NCBI GenBank assembly: GCA_018822545.1
Contig: JAHJKA010000082.1
Span: 1 to 36,893 of the forward strand
DNA length: 36,893 bases
Direction of reading: 5' to 3'
Source of the DNA: Pseudomonadota bacterium
GTDB lineage: Bacteria > Desulfobacterota > Desulfobulbia > Desulfobulbales > SURF-16
The translations under genes and the position numbers were made by a program. Below are positions 25,964-34,645 of the stretch, piece by piece (the first letter of the stretch is position 1; every line of letters begins with the position of its first letter). The notes under the pieces were generated by a model. That model searched no databases. It saw only the letters and a list, made by a program, of their open reading frames with translations, and was not told the DNA's origin.

Positions 25964-28303
25964 TCAGCTGGTGAGGATGCGGTACATGTCGGGCATGCGC
26001 CTGGGCAGCTTCTTGACGTCATCAATAAAGAGATAGTTTACCTCGCCAAAGAGGTGGGAGATGTAGTCCTGGGCCTTATGGTCGATGGTGATACAGAACG
26101 GGTGGATGCCGGCGTTCTTGGCCTCGATCAGGGCGTGGCGCGTATCTTCAATGGCGTATTCGCCTTTGTAATCGTCATAATCCTCGGGCTTGCCGTCGGT
26201 GAGGATGATCAGCAAGCGAATCCGGGCCTCTACCTTTGCCAGAATTTTGCTGAAATGGCGGATGGGCGGCCCCATCCGGGTATAATCCTTGGGGCCGAGT
26301 GCCGCAATCCGCCCCTGCACGGTTTCATTATAAGGCTCCTCCATCTCCTTGACCCTGAAGACCTCGCTGCGGGTGCGGCGCATGCCGGAAAACCCGTAGA
26401 TGGCGTAGCGATCCCCCAGACTCTCCATGGCCTCGGCCATCACCAGCAAGGATTCCTTGATGGCCTTACCCACCCAGCCTTCGGTGGAGGACGACATGTC
26501 CACCAGAAAAAGGGCGGCGATATCGCGCTGATCGCGCAGCTGGCGGACAAAGAGACGCTCGGAAGGGGGCAGGCCAGCCTGACGATCGGCCAGGGCCTCG
26601 GTGAGGGCGTCAAGGTCAATGTCGTCGCCGTCGCGCTGCCGACCCACAAAACGGTGGTGGCTGCGCATCTGCTCAAATTGTCTCTTGAGCTGTTTGATGA
26701 CGCCCCGATGTTCGCTCAAAGCGCTGCTGATAAAGGTGCCGCCGCTGGGGTGGATATTTTTTTCAAGAAGATGGCACCAGTCATGGCGAAAGCCCTGACG
26801 CCTGAAATCCCATTCATCGTACAAAAGAGCACCCTTAAGGGCCGTACCCTCCTGTTCAGGGGTGTTCATGTTCGGCTCATAGCTGCGGCCTGCCGCCATT
26901 TGGGCGGCACTGTCAATGTAGAGCTGGGGTAAATTGCCCAGATCGTCCATGATCTCGCGGCCCAGTTCCTGGAGCTTGTGGTCCAGATCTATTTTTTGAT
27001 CATCCAGACGGATATGGCGGACGACCCGGTCATGGATTGGTTCTATTTTGTCCTGATCATCCGGCGGCTCAGGCAGGCGGATGGTGAGGTTGGCGCCGCT
27101 GTCTGGCTGCTGAGGACGCTCCGCTGTGGGAGATTCCTGCGGGCTCTTCGCATCTTTTTTGCTAAGCGCGGGCAGGATGCGGATGGACAGGGCCTCGATG
27201 AACTGCTGCTCGACCTCCTTACGGCGGGAGAGCCGCCGGGCATGGGCTTTATCCACCAGAAAACTGCCCAGGAAATAAGGGGGCTGGGCAAGGGGCCGAT
27301 CTGAGCTGTCTTTGCTTGTCGCATAGATGCGGTTGGTATCGACAAAAATCAGGTCCCTATCCTGCCACCAGGCTGAGGGGCGGCACTCGTGCCAGCCGGG
27401 GCCGGAGGGCAACTCCAGAGGCAGATTGTGGCACAGGTGCTTAAGAATAAAGGCATACTCAGCGCTCAAAAGCTCATTTTGGTGCAGGTTTACGGACAGC
27501 TCAGCAGCAATGGTACGGAAATAGATCTGACTGTCGCGCATGAGACCGGGCAGCCTTTTTTGCAGAAAGGCGAGGGCGCGAAAGCTCTGCAGAAAGTGAT
27601 AAATGGCCTTGGCCGTTTCAGGCTTTGCAAAGGAGTCAAAAAATCTGGTCAGGAAAATGGCAGAGCATGGCTCGGAAGGCATTGGGCGGCCAAGTTTGGC
27701 AAAGAGGGCTTCTTCATCATCAACCTCGTGGCAATAAAGGTTGCCCCGGATAAAGGCCCATTGCAGTGAGGCCAGTAATTTATAGACCAGAAAATTGGCA
27801 TCAACGTTGCCAAAGAGGGTGCTGTTTCGAGGGAGAAAGATGGAGGTTGTGTCTGTGCCTGGCAAAGGAGCTGTTTCAAGGTCAAAGGGCCGACCGGCCA
27901 CCCCGCGCAGATAGAGGCTGAGGCGGTTTTTGATTGTTGAGAGCAGCAGGCCGGTTTGGCCTTTTAAGGTGCAGATAAAATGGTTATCGAGATCATGCAT
28001 GAAGCGTCTGGCTTCTTGAAGGCCCTGGGACTCATAGCGATCAAGAATACCTCGAACCCACGTGGCGAATTGCTCTTTATCCAGACAACTTAAGGCCGGA
28101 CGAACCGCCTCAAGAAAGGCCAGACAGAGGGAATGGCTCACCGGCCAGATGACGGAAATCTGGTGCAACAGAAAATCCTGCTGGGAGTCCGAGAGCTCAG
28201 TCAAACAGTCGAGCAGTTCTTCGCTCTCCCAGCTGTTAAGCTCTATTGCCGGGATGACCCCATAGAGCTTTTGGGCGGTGCTATGATCAGATGAAGAATC
28301 CAT
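25964..28303 (-). CDS. CbbO/NorD-type VWA-domain protein
   Basis: A 779-residue cytoplasmic protein with a C-terminal von Willebrand A domain (about 580-775). The MIDAS motif is DMSSS (DxSxS), with ILTDGKPEDYDD supplying the later acidic ligands. The upstream DIDLDALTEALADRQAGLPPSERLF segment is typical of the NorD/CbbO group. These proteins work with a MoxR-class AAA+ partner, here the CbbQ-like gene just upstream, to activate or remodel Rubisco (CbbO) or nitric oxide reductase (NorD). No such client is in the window. The start at 28303 follows AAGGATAA; an open frame that begins at 28414 is a repeat artefact (it reads PLCLCASVV through a dispersed repeat). Confidence 0.85.
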   Translation of the reverse strand: MDSSSDHSTAQKLYGVIPAIELNSWESEELLDCLTELSDSQQDFLLHQISVIWPVSHSLCLAFLEAVRPALSCLDKEQFATWVRGILDRYESQGLQEARRFMHDLDNHFICTLKGQTGLLLSTIKNRLSLYLRGVAGRPFDLETAPLPGTDTTSIFLPRNSTLFGNVDANFLVYKLLASLQWAFIRGNLYCHEVDDEEALFAKLGRPMPSEPCSAIFLTRFFDSFAKPETAKAIYHFLQSFRALAFLQKRLPGLMRDSQIYFRTIAAELSVNLHQNELLSAEYAFILKHLCHNLPLELPSGPGWHECRPSAWWQDRDLIFVDTNRIYATSKDSSDRPLAQPPYFLGSFLVDKAHARRLSRRKEVEQQFIEALSIRILPALSKKDAKSPQESPTAERPQQPDSGANLTIRLPEPPDDQDKIEPIHDRVVRHIRLDDQKIDLDHKLQELGREIMDDLGNLPQLYIDSAAQMAAGRSYEPNMNTPEQEGTALKGALLYDEWDFRRQGFRHDWCHLLEKNIHPSGGTFISSALSEHRGVIKQLKRQFEQMRSHHRFVGRQRDGDDIDLDALTEALADRQAGLPPSERLFVRQLRDQRDIAALFLVDMSSSTEGWVGKAIKESLLVMAEAMESLGDRYAIYGFSGMRRTRSEVFRVKEMEEPYNETVQGRIAALGPKDYTRMGPPIRHFSKILAKVEARIRLLIILTDGKPEDYDDYKGEYAIEDTRHALIEAKNAGIHPFCITIDHKAQDYISHLFGEVNYLFIDDVKKLPRRMPDMYRILTS

Positions 28304-28363
28304 GCCGTTATTATCCTTTACGCCTGAGGGTAAAAGTTCTTGGATGCCGAAGAGAGATCGTTT

Positions 28364-28456
28364 TTTCACCACAGAGGCACAAAGGCACAGAGGAAAAACC
28401 TTTGTACCCCTCAAGGAGGTATTAAAAAGAATGTCTTTGTGCCTCTGTGGTGAAAG
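28364..28456 (+). repeat. Dispersed hairpin repeat, copy A
   Basis: Perfect 21-bp arms at 28364-28384 and 28435-28455 begin and end with TTTCACCACAGAGGCAC and its complement. The interior contains ACCCCTCAAGGAGGTA and AAAAGAATGTC, shared with copies at 32138-32183 and 19490-19537. It lies between the CbbQ-like and CbbO-like genes, within the likely operon. The TTCACCACAGAG-type sequence recurs in intergenic regions of many bacteria as I recall. Confidence 0.85.
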
Positions 28457-28476
28457 TAGAAAGTTTGTTATATGGG

Positions 28477-29304
28477 TCAGTAGAGGGAGCTGATCATCTC
28501 GTCAATGGCAGCCACCAGCTCATGGTCATCGCTTAAGGGCTCGCTGATCGTCACCTTGCAGGCCTGGCGCGGGGCAATGCCGCTCCTGATCAAGGTGCCG
28601 GCATGGATGAGCAGCCTGGTGCTGGCCCCTTCCTGGAGCCCGGCATCCTCCAGACTGCGTGTCATCTCGGCCAAGCGCACCAGTTTCTCGGCTTCTTCTT
28701 TGCTGACCCCGGCCTCATGTTGGACAATTTCCGCCTCAATGTCCGGGCTTGGATAGGTGAGTTCAAGGGCAATAAAGCGCTGGCGGGTGGAGGGTTTGAG
28801 GTCCTTGACCACTGATTGGTAGCCTGGATTATAGGACAGGGCCAGCATGAACTCAGGTGGGGCACTCAAGATTTCCCCCCTCTTCTCAATGGGCAGCTCG
28901 CGGCGGTCATCAGCCAGGGGATGGATGACCACGGTGGTGTCCTTTCTGGCCTCGACGATCTCGTCAAGATAGCAGATGCCGCCATGGCGTACGGCCAAGG
29001 TCAGGGGGCCGTCCATCCACACCGTTTCGCCGCCGCGGATGAGATAGCGGCCGACAAGATCGCTGGTGGAGAGATCATCATGGCAGGACACCGTGATCAG
29101 GGGCCGGCCTAGCTTCCAGGCCAAATACTGCATGAACCGGCTCTTGCCGCTGCCGGTGGGGCCTTTGAGCAGCAAAGGGATTTGATGTTCGTAAGCAGCC
29201 AGAGCAATGGTGAGTTCCTGGCCGTGCACCCGGTAATAAGGCTCCGTGACGATGTAATGTTCTTCGATTCTTTGCGTGCCCATGGTATTTCTGTCCTGGC
29301 TCAT
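28477..29304 (-). CDS. CbbQ/NorQ-type MoxR AAA+ ATPase
   Basis: A 275-residue AAA+ ATPase of the MoxR class, CbbQ/NirQ/NorQ branch. Walker A is GPTGSGKS (48-55), Walker B is CYLDE (111-115), and sensor/arginine-finger regions follow (ALSYNPGYQS, KPSTRQRFIALEL). The C-terminal lid contains LQEGASTRLLIHAGTLI, a CbbQ/NorQ feature. It would form a hexamer that pairs with the VWA protein downstream to remodel a client enzyme. Two starts are possible: ATG 29304 has a poor ribosome binding site, while ATG 29283 follows AGGA at a longer spacing. A palindrome at 29321-29338 lies just upstream. Confidence 0.9.
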   Translation of the reverse strand: MSQDRNTMGTQRIEEHYIVTEPYYRVHGQELTIALAAYEHQIPLLLKGPTGSGKSRFMQYLAWKLGRPLITVSCHDDLSTSDLVGRYLIRGGETVWMDGPLTLAVRHGGICYLDEIVEARKDTTVVIHPLADDRRELPIEKRGEILSAPPEFMLALSYNPGYQSVVKDLKPSTRQRFIALELTYPSPDIEAEIVQHEAGVSKEEAEKLVRLAEMTRSLEDAGLQEGASTRLLIHAGTLIRSGIAPRQACKVTISEPLSDDHELVAAIDEMISSLY

Positions 29305-29320
29305 GGTTGTTGTGGAAATA

Positions 29321-29338
29321 ACTAAAATATTATTTAGT
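29321..29338. promoter_or_regulatory. AT-rich palindrome upstream of the CbbQ-like gene
   Basis: ACTAAA (29321-29326) and TTTAGT (29333-29338) frame a 6-bp spacer, 17 bp before the first possible start. It could be an operator or part of an AT-rich promoter. Confidence 0.25.
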
Positions 29339-29417
29339 AATTATTCTTATAAGCTAAATAGGAATGGGCAGGAGTCAACCCTGTCATTATGATAAAGGGC
29401 GGGGATGGATCGACATT

Positions 29418-29504
29418 TTTGTCGAATCAAATACTGCCTTTGTCGAATTCCGGTGCGACCCAGGTGAGGGAATGTGCCGGTCATACTGGGGGTGAGAGAA
29501 TGTG
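29418..29504. repeat. Short direct repeats upstream of the exporter operon
   Basis: TTTGTCGAAT occurs at 29418-29427 and 29439-29448, a 21-bp period (two helical turns). A 14-mer GGTGAGRGAATGTG follows at 29463-29476 and 29491-29504, a 28-bp period. This could be an activator-binding array ahead of the sigma-54-like site at 29511, or a remnant of an insertion-sequence end with multiple terminal repeats such as IS21-type elements. No transposase is seen. Confidence 0.5.
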
Positions 29505-29510
29505 GCCCCG

Positions 29511-29526
29511 TGGCATGTATGTTGAA
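29511..29526 (+). promoter_or_regulatory. Weak sigma-54-like site before the exporter operon
   Basis: TGGCATGTATGTTGAA matches the -24 block TGGCAYR and the TTG of the -12 block. The usually invariant GC at -12 reads GA, which lowers confidence. The start site would be near 29537. Confidence 0.3.
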
Positions 29527-29533
29527 TAAAGAG

Positions 29534-29564
29534 CAGGGGTTGCGCTGTTTGACCTCAACCCCTG
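29534..29564 (+). promoter_or_regulatory. 9-bp hairpin in the exporter leader
   Basis: CAGGGGTTG (29534-29542) pairs with CAACCCCTG (29556-29564) around 13 nt. It lies about 80 bp before the exporter ATG. It could be a leader hairpin; the T tract is weak. Confidence 0.35.
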
Positions 29565-29640
29565 TCCCCATAATAGTTTTAGTTTATTGAGAGTCATAGG
29601 TCTTGGCTGACTATGTATACATTTTAAGGAAGATAAACGG

Positions 29641-32076
29641 ATGGCCGGTATAAAGAAGAAGATGGAACAGGCATTTGTAGTTTTTACGGAAAAGATCATT
29701 GCCTGGCGTTGGGGTTTCATAGCCCTGATGGTTGTCTTGGCTGTGGCCGCAGTAAGCAGGTTGCCGCAGCTGACCATTGATATGTCAGATGAGGGCTTTC
29801 TGCATCCCAATGACCCAATCCTTAAGGCCTATACGGAATTTCGCGAGCAATTCGGCCGTGATGACCTCATCGTGCTTACCATCAACAGCCCGCAGGTCTT
29901 CAGCCAGGATTTTTTGCTCAAGCTCAAAAAACTGCACACCACTCTGGAGGACACGGTTCCCCACCTCAATGACATCACCTCCATGGTCAATGCCCGCAAT
30001 ACCCGAGGGGTGGTGGATGGTATTATTGTTGAAGATCTTCTTGAAAATTGGCCCGCTGACGATGCCGCTTTAGCTGAGCTTAAAGAACGGGTGCTGACCA
30101 ACCCTCTCTATGAAAACCGTCTTATCTCCGAGGATGGCACCTATACCACTCTTATTTTGCAGACCGATGTCTATGGTGCTGCGGTGGCTGATGATGAGGC
30201 CCTGGCCGGATTTGGTGATGATGATGTGGGCCTAGTTACTGGCAAAGAGAAGGCCTCGGAAAAACCAGGCTACTTAAGCGATATCCAGCGTGGCAATATT
30301 GTCATGGCAGTTAATAAGGTGGTGGCAGAGTTTCAGGGGGCGGATTTTCAGATATATATTGCCGGCAGCCCGGTGGTCACCCACACCGTTAAAAAGACCA
30401 TGCGCCAAGACATGATGCTTTTTCTGCGTCTGGCCATCCTGGTCATTGCCCTTGCGCTCTTTCTCATGTTCCGGCGGCTGTCAGCGGTTATCTACCCCCT
30501 TGTGGTGGTGGTGCTCAGCCTGGTTTCCATCCTGGCATTGATGGCGGTGTTCGGGGTGGCCGTCAAGTTGCCCACCATGATTCTGCCTTCCTTTATCCTG
30601 GCGGTGGGAGTGGGGGATAGCGTTCATATTCTCTCCATATTTTTTCATAATCTCCGCACCTGTGACAAGAATGAGGCCCTGGCCAAGGCCATGGGCCATT
30701 CCGGTCTGGCCATTGTCATGACCAGTCTGACCACGGCAGCCGGGCTGGCCTCTTTTTCCTGGGCTGAGATTGCCCCGGTGGCAGATCTTGGCATCTTTGC
30801 CGCCCTGGGGGTGATGCTGGCTCTGCTCTATACCATTATTTTCTTGCCGGCCTTGCTGGCTGCTACCCCTCTGCGGCGTCGGGAAGAGGGGGCGGAGGAC
30901 AAGGGCAGGATGATGGCGGTGATGGATTTTTTTACCGCCCTGGCCACCGTAAAATATAAACAGGTGCTGGCGGTTTCCGCTGTGCTTGTCGTCCTTGCGG
31001 CCATAGGTCTCAGCAGGCTCACCTTTTCCCATAATATCCTGTCCTGGTTGCCGGAGGATATGCCGGTGCGCACCGCCACCGCGGTGACCGACGCCAATCT
31101 CAAAGGTTCGGTAACCCTGGAGCTTGTCCTTGATACCGGCAAGGAAAACGGTCTTTACGACCCTGTGGTCTTGCACAAGATGGCGCAGCTGGCCGCCGAA
31201 CTAGAAGAGAACCAAGACAATGCCATTCCCGTGGGTAAGGTGATGTCGGTGGTGGATATCATCAAGGAAATTCATCAGGCCTTAAACGAAAACAGGCCTG
31301 ATTTTTATGTGGTCCCGGACGATGCCAAATTGATCCCCCAGGAGTTTCTGCTCTTTGAAAACTCAGGCTCAGATGACCTGGAGGATGTGGTGGACTCCCG
31401 TTTTCAGCTGGCGCGCATCACCATCAAGATGCCCTGGCAGGATGCCATGAAGTATGTGCCCATTATCAGTCAGGTGGAAACACGGGCCAAGGAGATCTTC
31501 GGTGATCAGGTGCAGATTACCACCACCGGCATCATGGCCCTCTTTGGTCGCATCATCTATGCGGCCATCCACTCTGCGGCTCTGTCCTACCTCATCGCCT
31601 TTGGGGTGATCACCGTGATGATGATCTTTCTCATCGGCAGTGTCCGGCTTGGTATCCTGTGCATGATCCCCAATCTGGCGCCCATTGCCGCCACCTTGGG
31701 CCTCATGGGCTGGATTGGTCTGCCCATGGATATGTTCACCATGCTCATTGGTTCTATCGCCATCGGTATTGCCGTGGATGATACCGTCCATTTTGTTTAT
31801 AATTATCGGCGATATTTCAGCGAGTATGGCAATAATGAAGCGGCGATTCATCATAGCCTGCATACGGTGGGGCGGGCCATGCTCACCACCACGGTGGTCT
31901 TGTCTCTCGGCTTTTTCATCTTCATGTTTGCCTCCATGAGTAATCTCTTTTATTTTGGCCTGCTCACCGGCATTGCCCTGCTTCTGGCCCTGGCTGCCGA
32001 TTTTATGCTGGCCCCGGCCCTTCTTACCCTGGCTGCAGGCTCTGCCGTGGGCCGGGCTGAAATTTTGAATAGATAA
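29641..32076 (+). CDS. RND-superfamily exporter, MMPL type
   Basis: An 811-residue inner-membrane protein with the duplicated RND layout. Each half has one TM helix (about 24-42 and about 436-455), a periplasmic porter-like domain, then five TM helices (about 262-415 and 640-800). The TM4 region carries the charge-bearing ILAVGVGDSVHILSIF in half one and IGIAVDDTVHFVYNYR in half two, the proton-relay aspartates of MMPL/HpnN-like lipid exporters. Relatives move lipids such as hopanoids or mycolates from the inner membrane. The next genes encode a LolA-like protein and a DUF1302-type outer-membrane protein, which together would bridge the periplasm. The ribosome binding site is AAGGA. Confidence 0.9.
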   Translation: MAGIKKKMEQAFVVFTEKIIAWRWGFIALMVVLAVAAVSRLPQLTIDMSDEGFLHPNDPILKAYTEFREQFGRDDLIVLTINSPQVFSQDFLLKLKKLHTTLEDTVPHLNDITSMVNARNTRGVVDGIIVEDLLENWPADDAALAELKERVLTNPLYENRLISEDGTYTTLILQTDVYGAAVADDEALAGFGDDDVGLVTGKEKASEKPGYLSDIQRGNIVMAVNKVVAEFQGADFQIYIAGSPVVTHTVKKTMRQDMMLFLRLAILVIALALFLMFRRLSAVIYPLVVVVLSLVSILALMAVFGVAVKLPTMILPSFILAVGVGDSVHILSIFFHNLRTCDKNEALAKAMGHSGLAIVMTSLTTAAGLASFSWAEIAPVADLGIFAALGVMLALLYTIIFLPALLAATPLRRREEGAEDKGRMMAVMDFFTALATVKYKQVLAVSAVLVVLAAIGLSRLTFSHNILSWLPEDMPVRTATAVTDANLKGSVTLELVLDTGKENGLYDPVVLHKMAQLAAELEENQDNAIPVGKVMSVVDIIKEIHQALNENRPDFYVVPDDAKLIPQEFLLFENSGSDDLEDVVDSRFQLARITIKMPWQDAMKYVPIISQVETRAKEIFGDQVQITTTGIMALFGRIIYAAIHSAALSYLIAFGVITVMMIFLIGSVRLGILCMIPNLAPIAATLGLMGWIGLPMDMFTMLIGSIAIGIAVDDTVHFVYNYRRYFSEYGNNEAAIHHSLHTVGRAMLTTTVVLSLGFFIFMFASMSNLFYFGLLTGIALLLALAADFMLAPALLTLAAGSAVGRAEILNR

Positions 32077-32081
32077 ATTTT

Positions 32082-32183
32082 TTTCACCACAGAGAGCACA
32101 GAGATATATTTTTAAAAGCCTTTACCTCTGTGCTCTCTGTACCCCTCAAGGGGGTATTGAAAAGAATGTCTCTGTGGTGAAAG
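32082..32183 (+). repeat. Dispersed hairpin repeat, copy B
   Basis: TTTCACCACAGAGA (32082-32095) pairs with 32169-32182, and ACAGAGAGCACAGAG (32089-32103) also pairs with 32126-32140, giving alternative nested stems. The interior ACCCCTCAAGGGGGTA and GAAAAGAATGTC match copies A and C. It sits 5 bp after the exporter stop and 43 bp before the LolA-like start, inside the operon. Confidence 0.85.
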
Positions 32184-32226
32184 TTCAGTTTTTATAAGGC
32201 ATAATTACTGGTGTTGAGGACCCCCT

Positions 32227-33057
32227 ATGCGTCTTTCTTTTTTTACTGTGAATTACCGGCCGGCCTCTCTGCTTCTGTCAGTCCTTTTTTTATTCTTTGT
32301 CGGTGTTTTGCCGGTTCAGGCCGAGGATCTGACGGCGCGGGAGATCATGGAAAAGGTTGATGCCCGGGATGATGGTGACAATATCACCATCGAATCGGAG
32401 ATGATTCTCATCGACAAAAACGGCCATGAGCGGACACGTCTGCTCAAATCCTTTATCAAGGATAAGGGGGCTGATACCTGGCGGACCCAGTTTTTTATTG
32501 AGCCTGCGGATGTGCGCGACACAGCCTTTCTCACCTATGATTATTACAGCGGCGACAAGGATGATGACCAGTGGCTCTATCTGCCGGAGCTCCACAAGAC
32601 CAAGCGTATCGCCTCCTCCGACAAGTCATCGGCCTTCATGGGCTCTGATTTTTCCTATGCCGATATGAACCGCCGGGTTCTTGATGAGTGGAGCTATGAG
32701 CTGCTCAAGGAGGACAGTGTCGACGGGAATAAGGTTTGGCTGATCGAGGCGACGCCGGTCAATAAGGTGGTTGAGGAGTGCTATGGCTATAGCAAATCCG
32801 TTGTCTTTATCAGACAGGATATCTTTTTCCCGGTGCGCGCGGTGCATTGGCTGAAAGAGGGCAATAAGATCAAATATATGGAGGTCAAGAAGCTTGAGCA
32901 GATCGACGGTATCTGGGTGGCCACTGAGACCCATATGAAGACGACAAAGAGCAAAGAAACCACCCATAAGACCATCCTGCGCTGGCATAATATCAAAATG
33001 AATCAGGCCATTGATGACGACATGTTTACTGTTCGGCGGATTGAAAAGGGCCTGTAA
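32227..33057 (+). CDS. LolA-like outer-membrane lipoprotein-sorting protein
   Basis: A 276-residue exported protein with a signal peptide cut after VQA (residue 32). The mature part starts EDLTAREIMEKVDARDDG and continues with IESEMILIDKNGHER, FIEPADVRDTAFLTYDY, DQWLYLPELHKTKRI and SSAFMGSDFSYADM. This is the PF17131-type LolA-like fold. It is usually encoded with MMPL exporters, as here, and probably carries a lipid or lipoprotein through the periplasm. The classical lipoprotein chaperone LolA is shorter (about 200 residues), so this is a paralogue with its own cargo. It is followed by the outer-membrane gene 12 bp later. Confidence 0.88.
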   Translation: MRLSFFTVNYRPASLLLSVLFLFFVGVLPVQAEDLTAREIMEKVDARDDGDNITIESEMILIDKNGHERTRLLKSFIKDKGADTWRTQFFIEPADVRDTAFLTYDYYSGDKDDDQWLYLPELHKTKRIASSDKSSAFMGSDFSYADMNRRVLDEWSYELLKEDSVDGNKVWLIEATPVNKVVEECYGYSKSVVFIRQDIFFPVRAVHWLKEGNKIKYMEVKKLEQIDGIWVATETHMKTTKSKETTHKTILRWHNIKMNQAIDDDMFTVRRIEKGL

Positions 33058-33069
33058 GCAAGGAAAGCA

Positions 33070-34503
33070 ATGGTATTTTCAGGACCTAAATTTTTGTTCT
33101 TTTCAGGATGGCTCCTGCTCGGCCTCTGGCCCGTCATGGCGACAGCTGATGAGCTGGATGCCATTTTTGATGGCTTTGGCGATGGGGTGACTGTTGAGAG
33201 CAGCGGCGATCTGGATGATGTGTTGGGAGGTTTTGGCGATGACCCCGGAGTCGCTGGCAACACCTCTGATCTAATTGCCTCAGATCACACGCCTGATTGG
33301 CTCAAGCTTTCAGGTGGTGTGAGCCTGGCTTCCTCCTATAATTTCAGTCATCACCGCCCTGATCCCGGCACCACGGATCAGCGCGGTTTCTCCAAGCTGC
33401 GCACCTCTGGGGATCTTGATGCGGACGCCAAGCTGGGAGGAGAATGGCTGGCCCGCCTTGGTGGCAAGGTCTTTTATGATGCTCTCTACAGCCTGCGGGA
33501 TCGGGCGGAGTACACGGATCAGGTTCTGGATGAGTATGAGGATGAATGGCAGATCACCGAGGCCTATATCCAGGGATCTCTGGGCGGCAAGCTGGATGTC
33601 AAGCTGGGGCGCCAGATCGTGGTGTGGGGCAAGTCCGATAATATCCGGGTGACAGATATCCTTAACCCTCTGGATAACAGGGAGCCGGGGTTGGTTGATA
33701 TCAGAGATCTGCGACTGCCGGTGGCCATGAGCAAGGTAGATTATTACCTGGGCGACTGGAACGTAAGTGGCATCATCAGTCACGAGCTGCGCTTTCACAA
33801 GGTGCCGGTGTTCGGCAATGATTTCTATCCGGCCCCAACGCCCGCGCCCTCCGAAGAGAAGTACTCGGTGGGTTGGGACAATCAGGAGTTTGCCCTGGCC
33901 GTAAACGGTATCTTTCAGGGCTGGGACCTCTCCTTTTATGGGGGCTATCTCTATGATGATCAATCCCACCTGGAGATGGCAGGTAGCGCTCCTGTCTTAA
34001 CCCATAGCAGGATAGGCATGCTGGGTTCCGCCCTTAATATCGCCAAGGGCAATTGGCTGATCAAGGGTGAGGCTGCCTATCTTGATGGCCTGGAGTACAG
34101 CATCGATGTGGGCAAAAAAAACCGGCTTGATGTCCTCCTGGGCGCGGAGTATCAGGGCTTCTCGGAAACCGTTATCTCCCTGGAACTTGTTGATCGCCAT
34201 ATCATGGCCTTTGATGAACGCCTTGAACAGGCCCCGCTTTATGAGCGCCAGGATGAGTTTCAGTATGTTCTGCGCATCAACCGCGATCTGTATCACGATA
34301 CCCTGCAGCTCACCGCGCTTTTTTCCGCCTATGGTGTCACCGGCAACGGTGGCGCCTTCCAGCGTTTCACGGCCATTTATGACTGGACAGATGCTGTCAC
34401 CATGACCGCCGGCCTGATCACCTATCAGGATGGTGACAAAGCCTTGTTTCAGGATATCAGCGATAATGATCGTCTTTTTTGTGAACTACGCTACAGTTTT
34501 TGA
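33070..34503 (+). CDS. DUF1302-type outer-membrane beta-barrel protein
   Basis: A 477-residue outer-membrane protein. A signal peptide ends near residue 26. A 45-residue Asp/Gly-rich segment with a repeated FDGFGDG/LGGFGDD pattern follows, and the remainder is a beta-barrel with alternating hydrophobic strands and aromatic girdles. The barrel ends in RYSF, the C-terminal aromatic signal recognised by BamA. KLGRQIVVWGKSDNIRVTDILNPLD is characteristic of DUF1302 proteins. DUF1302 genes often sit beside LolA-like and RND genes, as here. It probably provides the outer-membrane end of the export route; cargo is unknown. Confidence 0.85.
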   Translation: MVFSGPKFLFFSGWLLLGLWPVMATADELDAIFDGFGDGVTVESSGDLDDVLGGFGDDPGVAGNTSDLIASDHTPDWLKLSGGVSLASSYNFSHHRPDPGTTDQRGFSKLRTSGDLDADAKLGGEWLARLGGKVFYDALYSLRDRAEYTDQVLDEYEDEWQITEAYIQGSLGGKLDVKLGRQIVVWGKSDNIRVTDILNPLDNREPGLVDIRDLRLPVAMSKVDYYLGDWNVSGIISHELRFHKVPVFGNDFYPAPTPAPSEEKYSVGWDNQEFALAVNGIFQGWDLSFYGGYLYDDQSHLEMAGSAPVLTHSRIGMLGSALNIAKGNWLIKGEAAYLDGLEYSIDVGKKNRLDVLLGAEYQGFSETVISLELVDRHIMAFDERLEQAPLYERQDEFQYVLRINRDLYHDTLQLTALFSAYGVTGNGGAFQRFTAIYDWTDAVTMTAGLITYQDGDKALFQDISDNDRLFCELRYSF

Positions 34504-34645
34504 TGAGGGTGATACCCCTTCGCTTCATTTGCCATTTCGGTCCTGGGAAAAATCTGCTGTATCTCTCCTTGCCTTTCACTATATACTGTATGTAGCAGAT
34601 GTACCTGCCTGACATTGCATGATCTTTTTTGGGAGAAGAAGGTAA

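Noticed and set aside
26054..26932. Plus-strand frame of about 290 codons
   Set aside because: It is antisense to the VWA domain, whose MIDAS motif confirms the minus-strand frame.
29347..29571. Minus-strand 74-codon frame upstream of the exporter
   Set aside because: It runs through the direct repeats and the promoter-like region and has no credible product.
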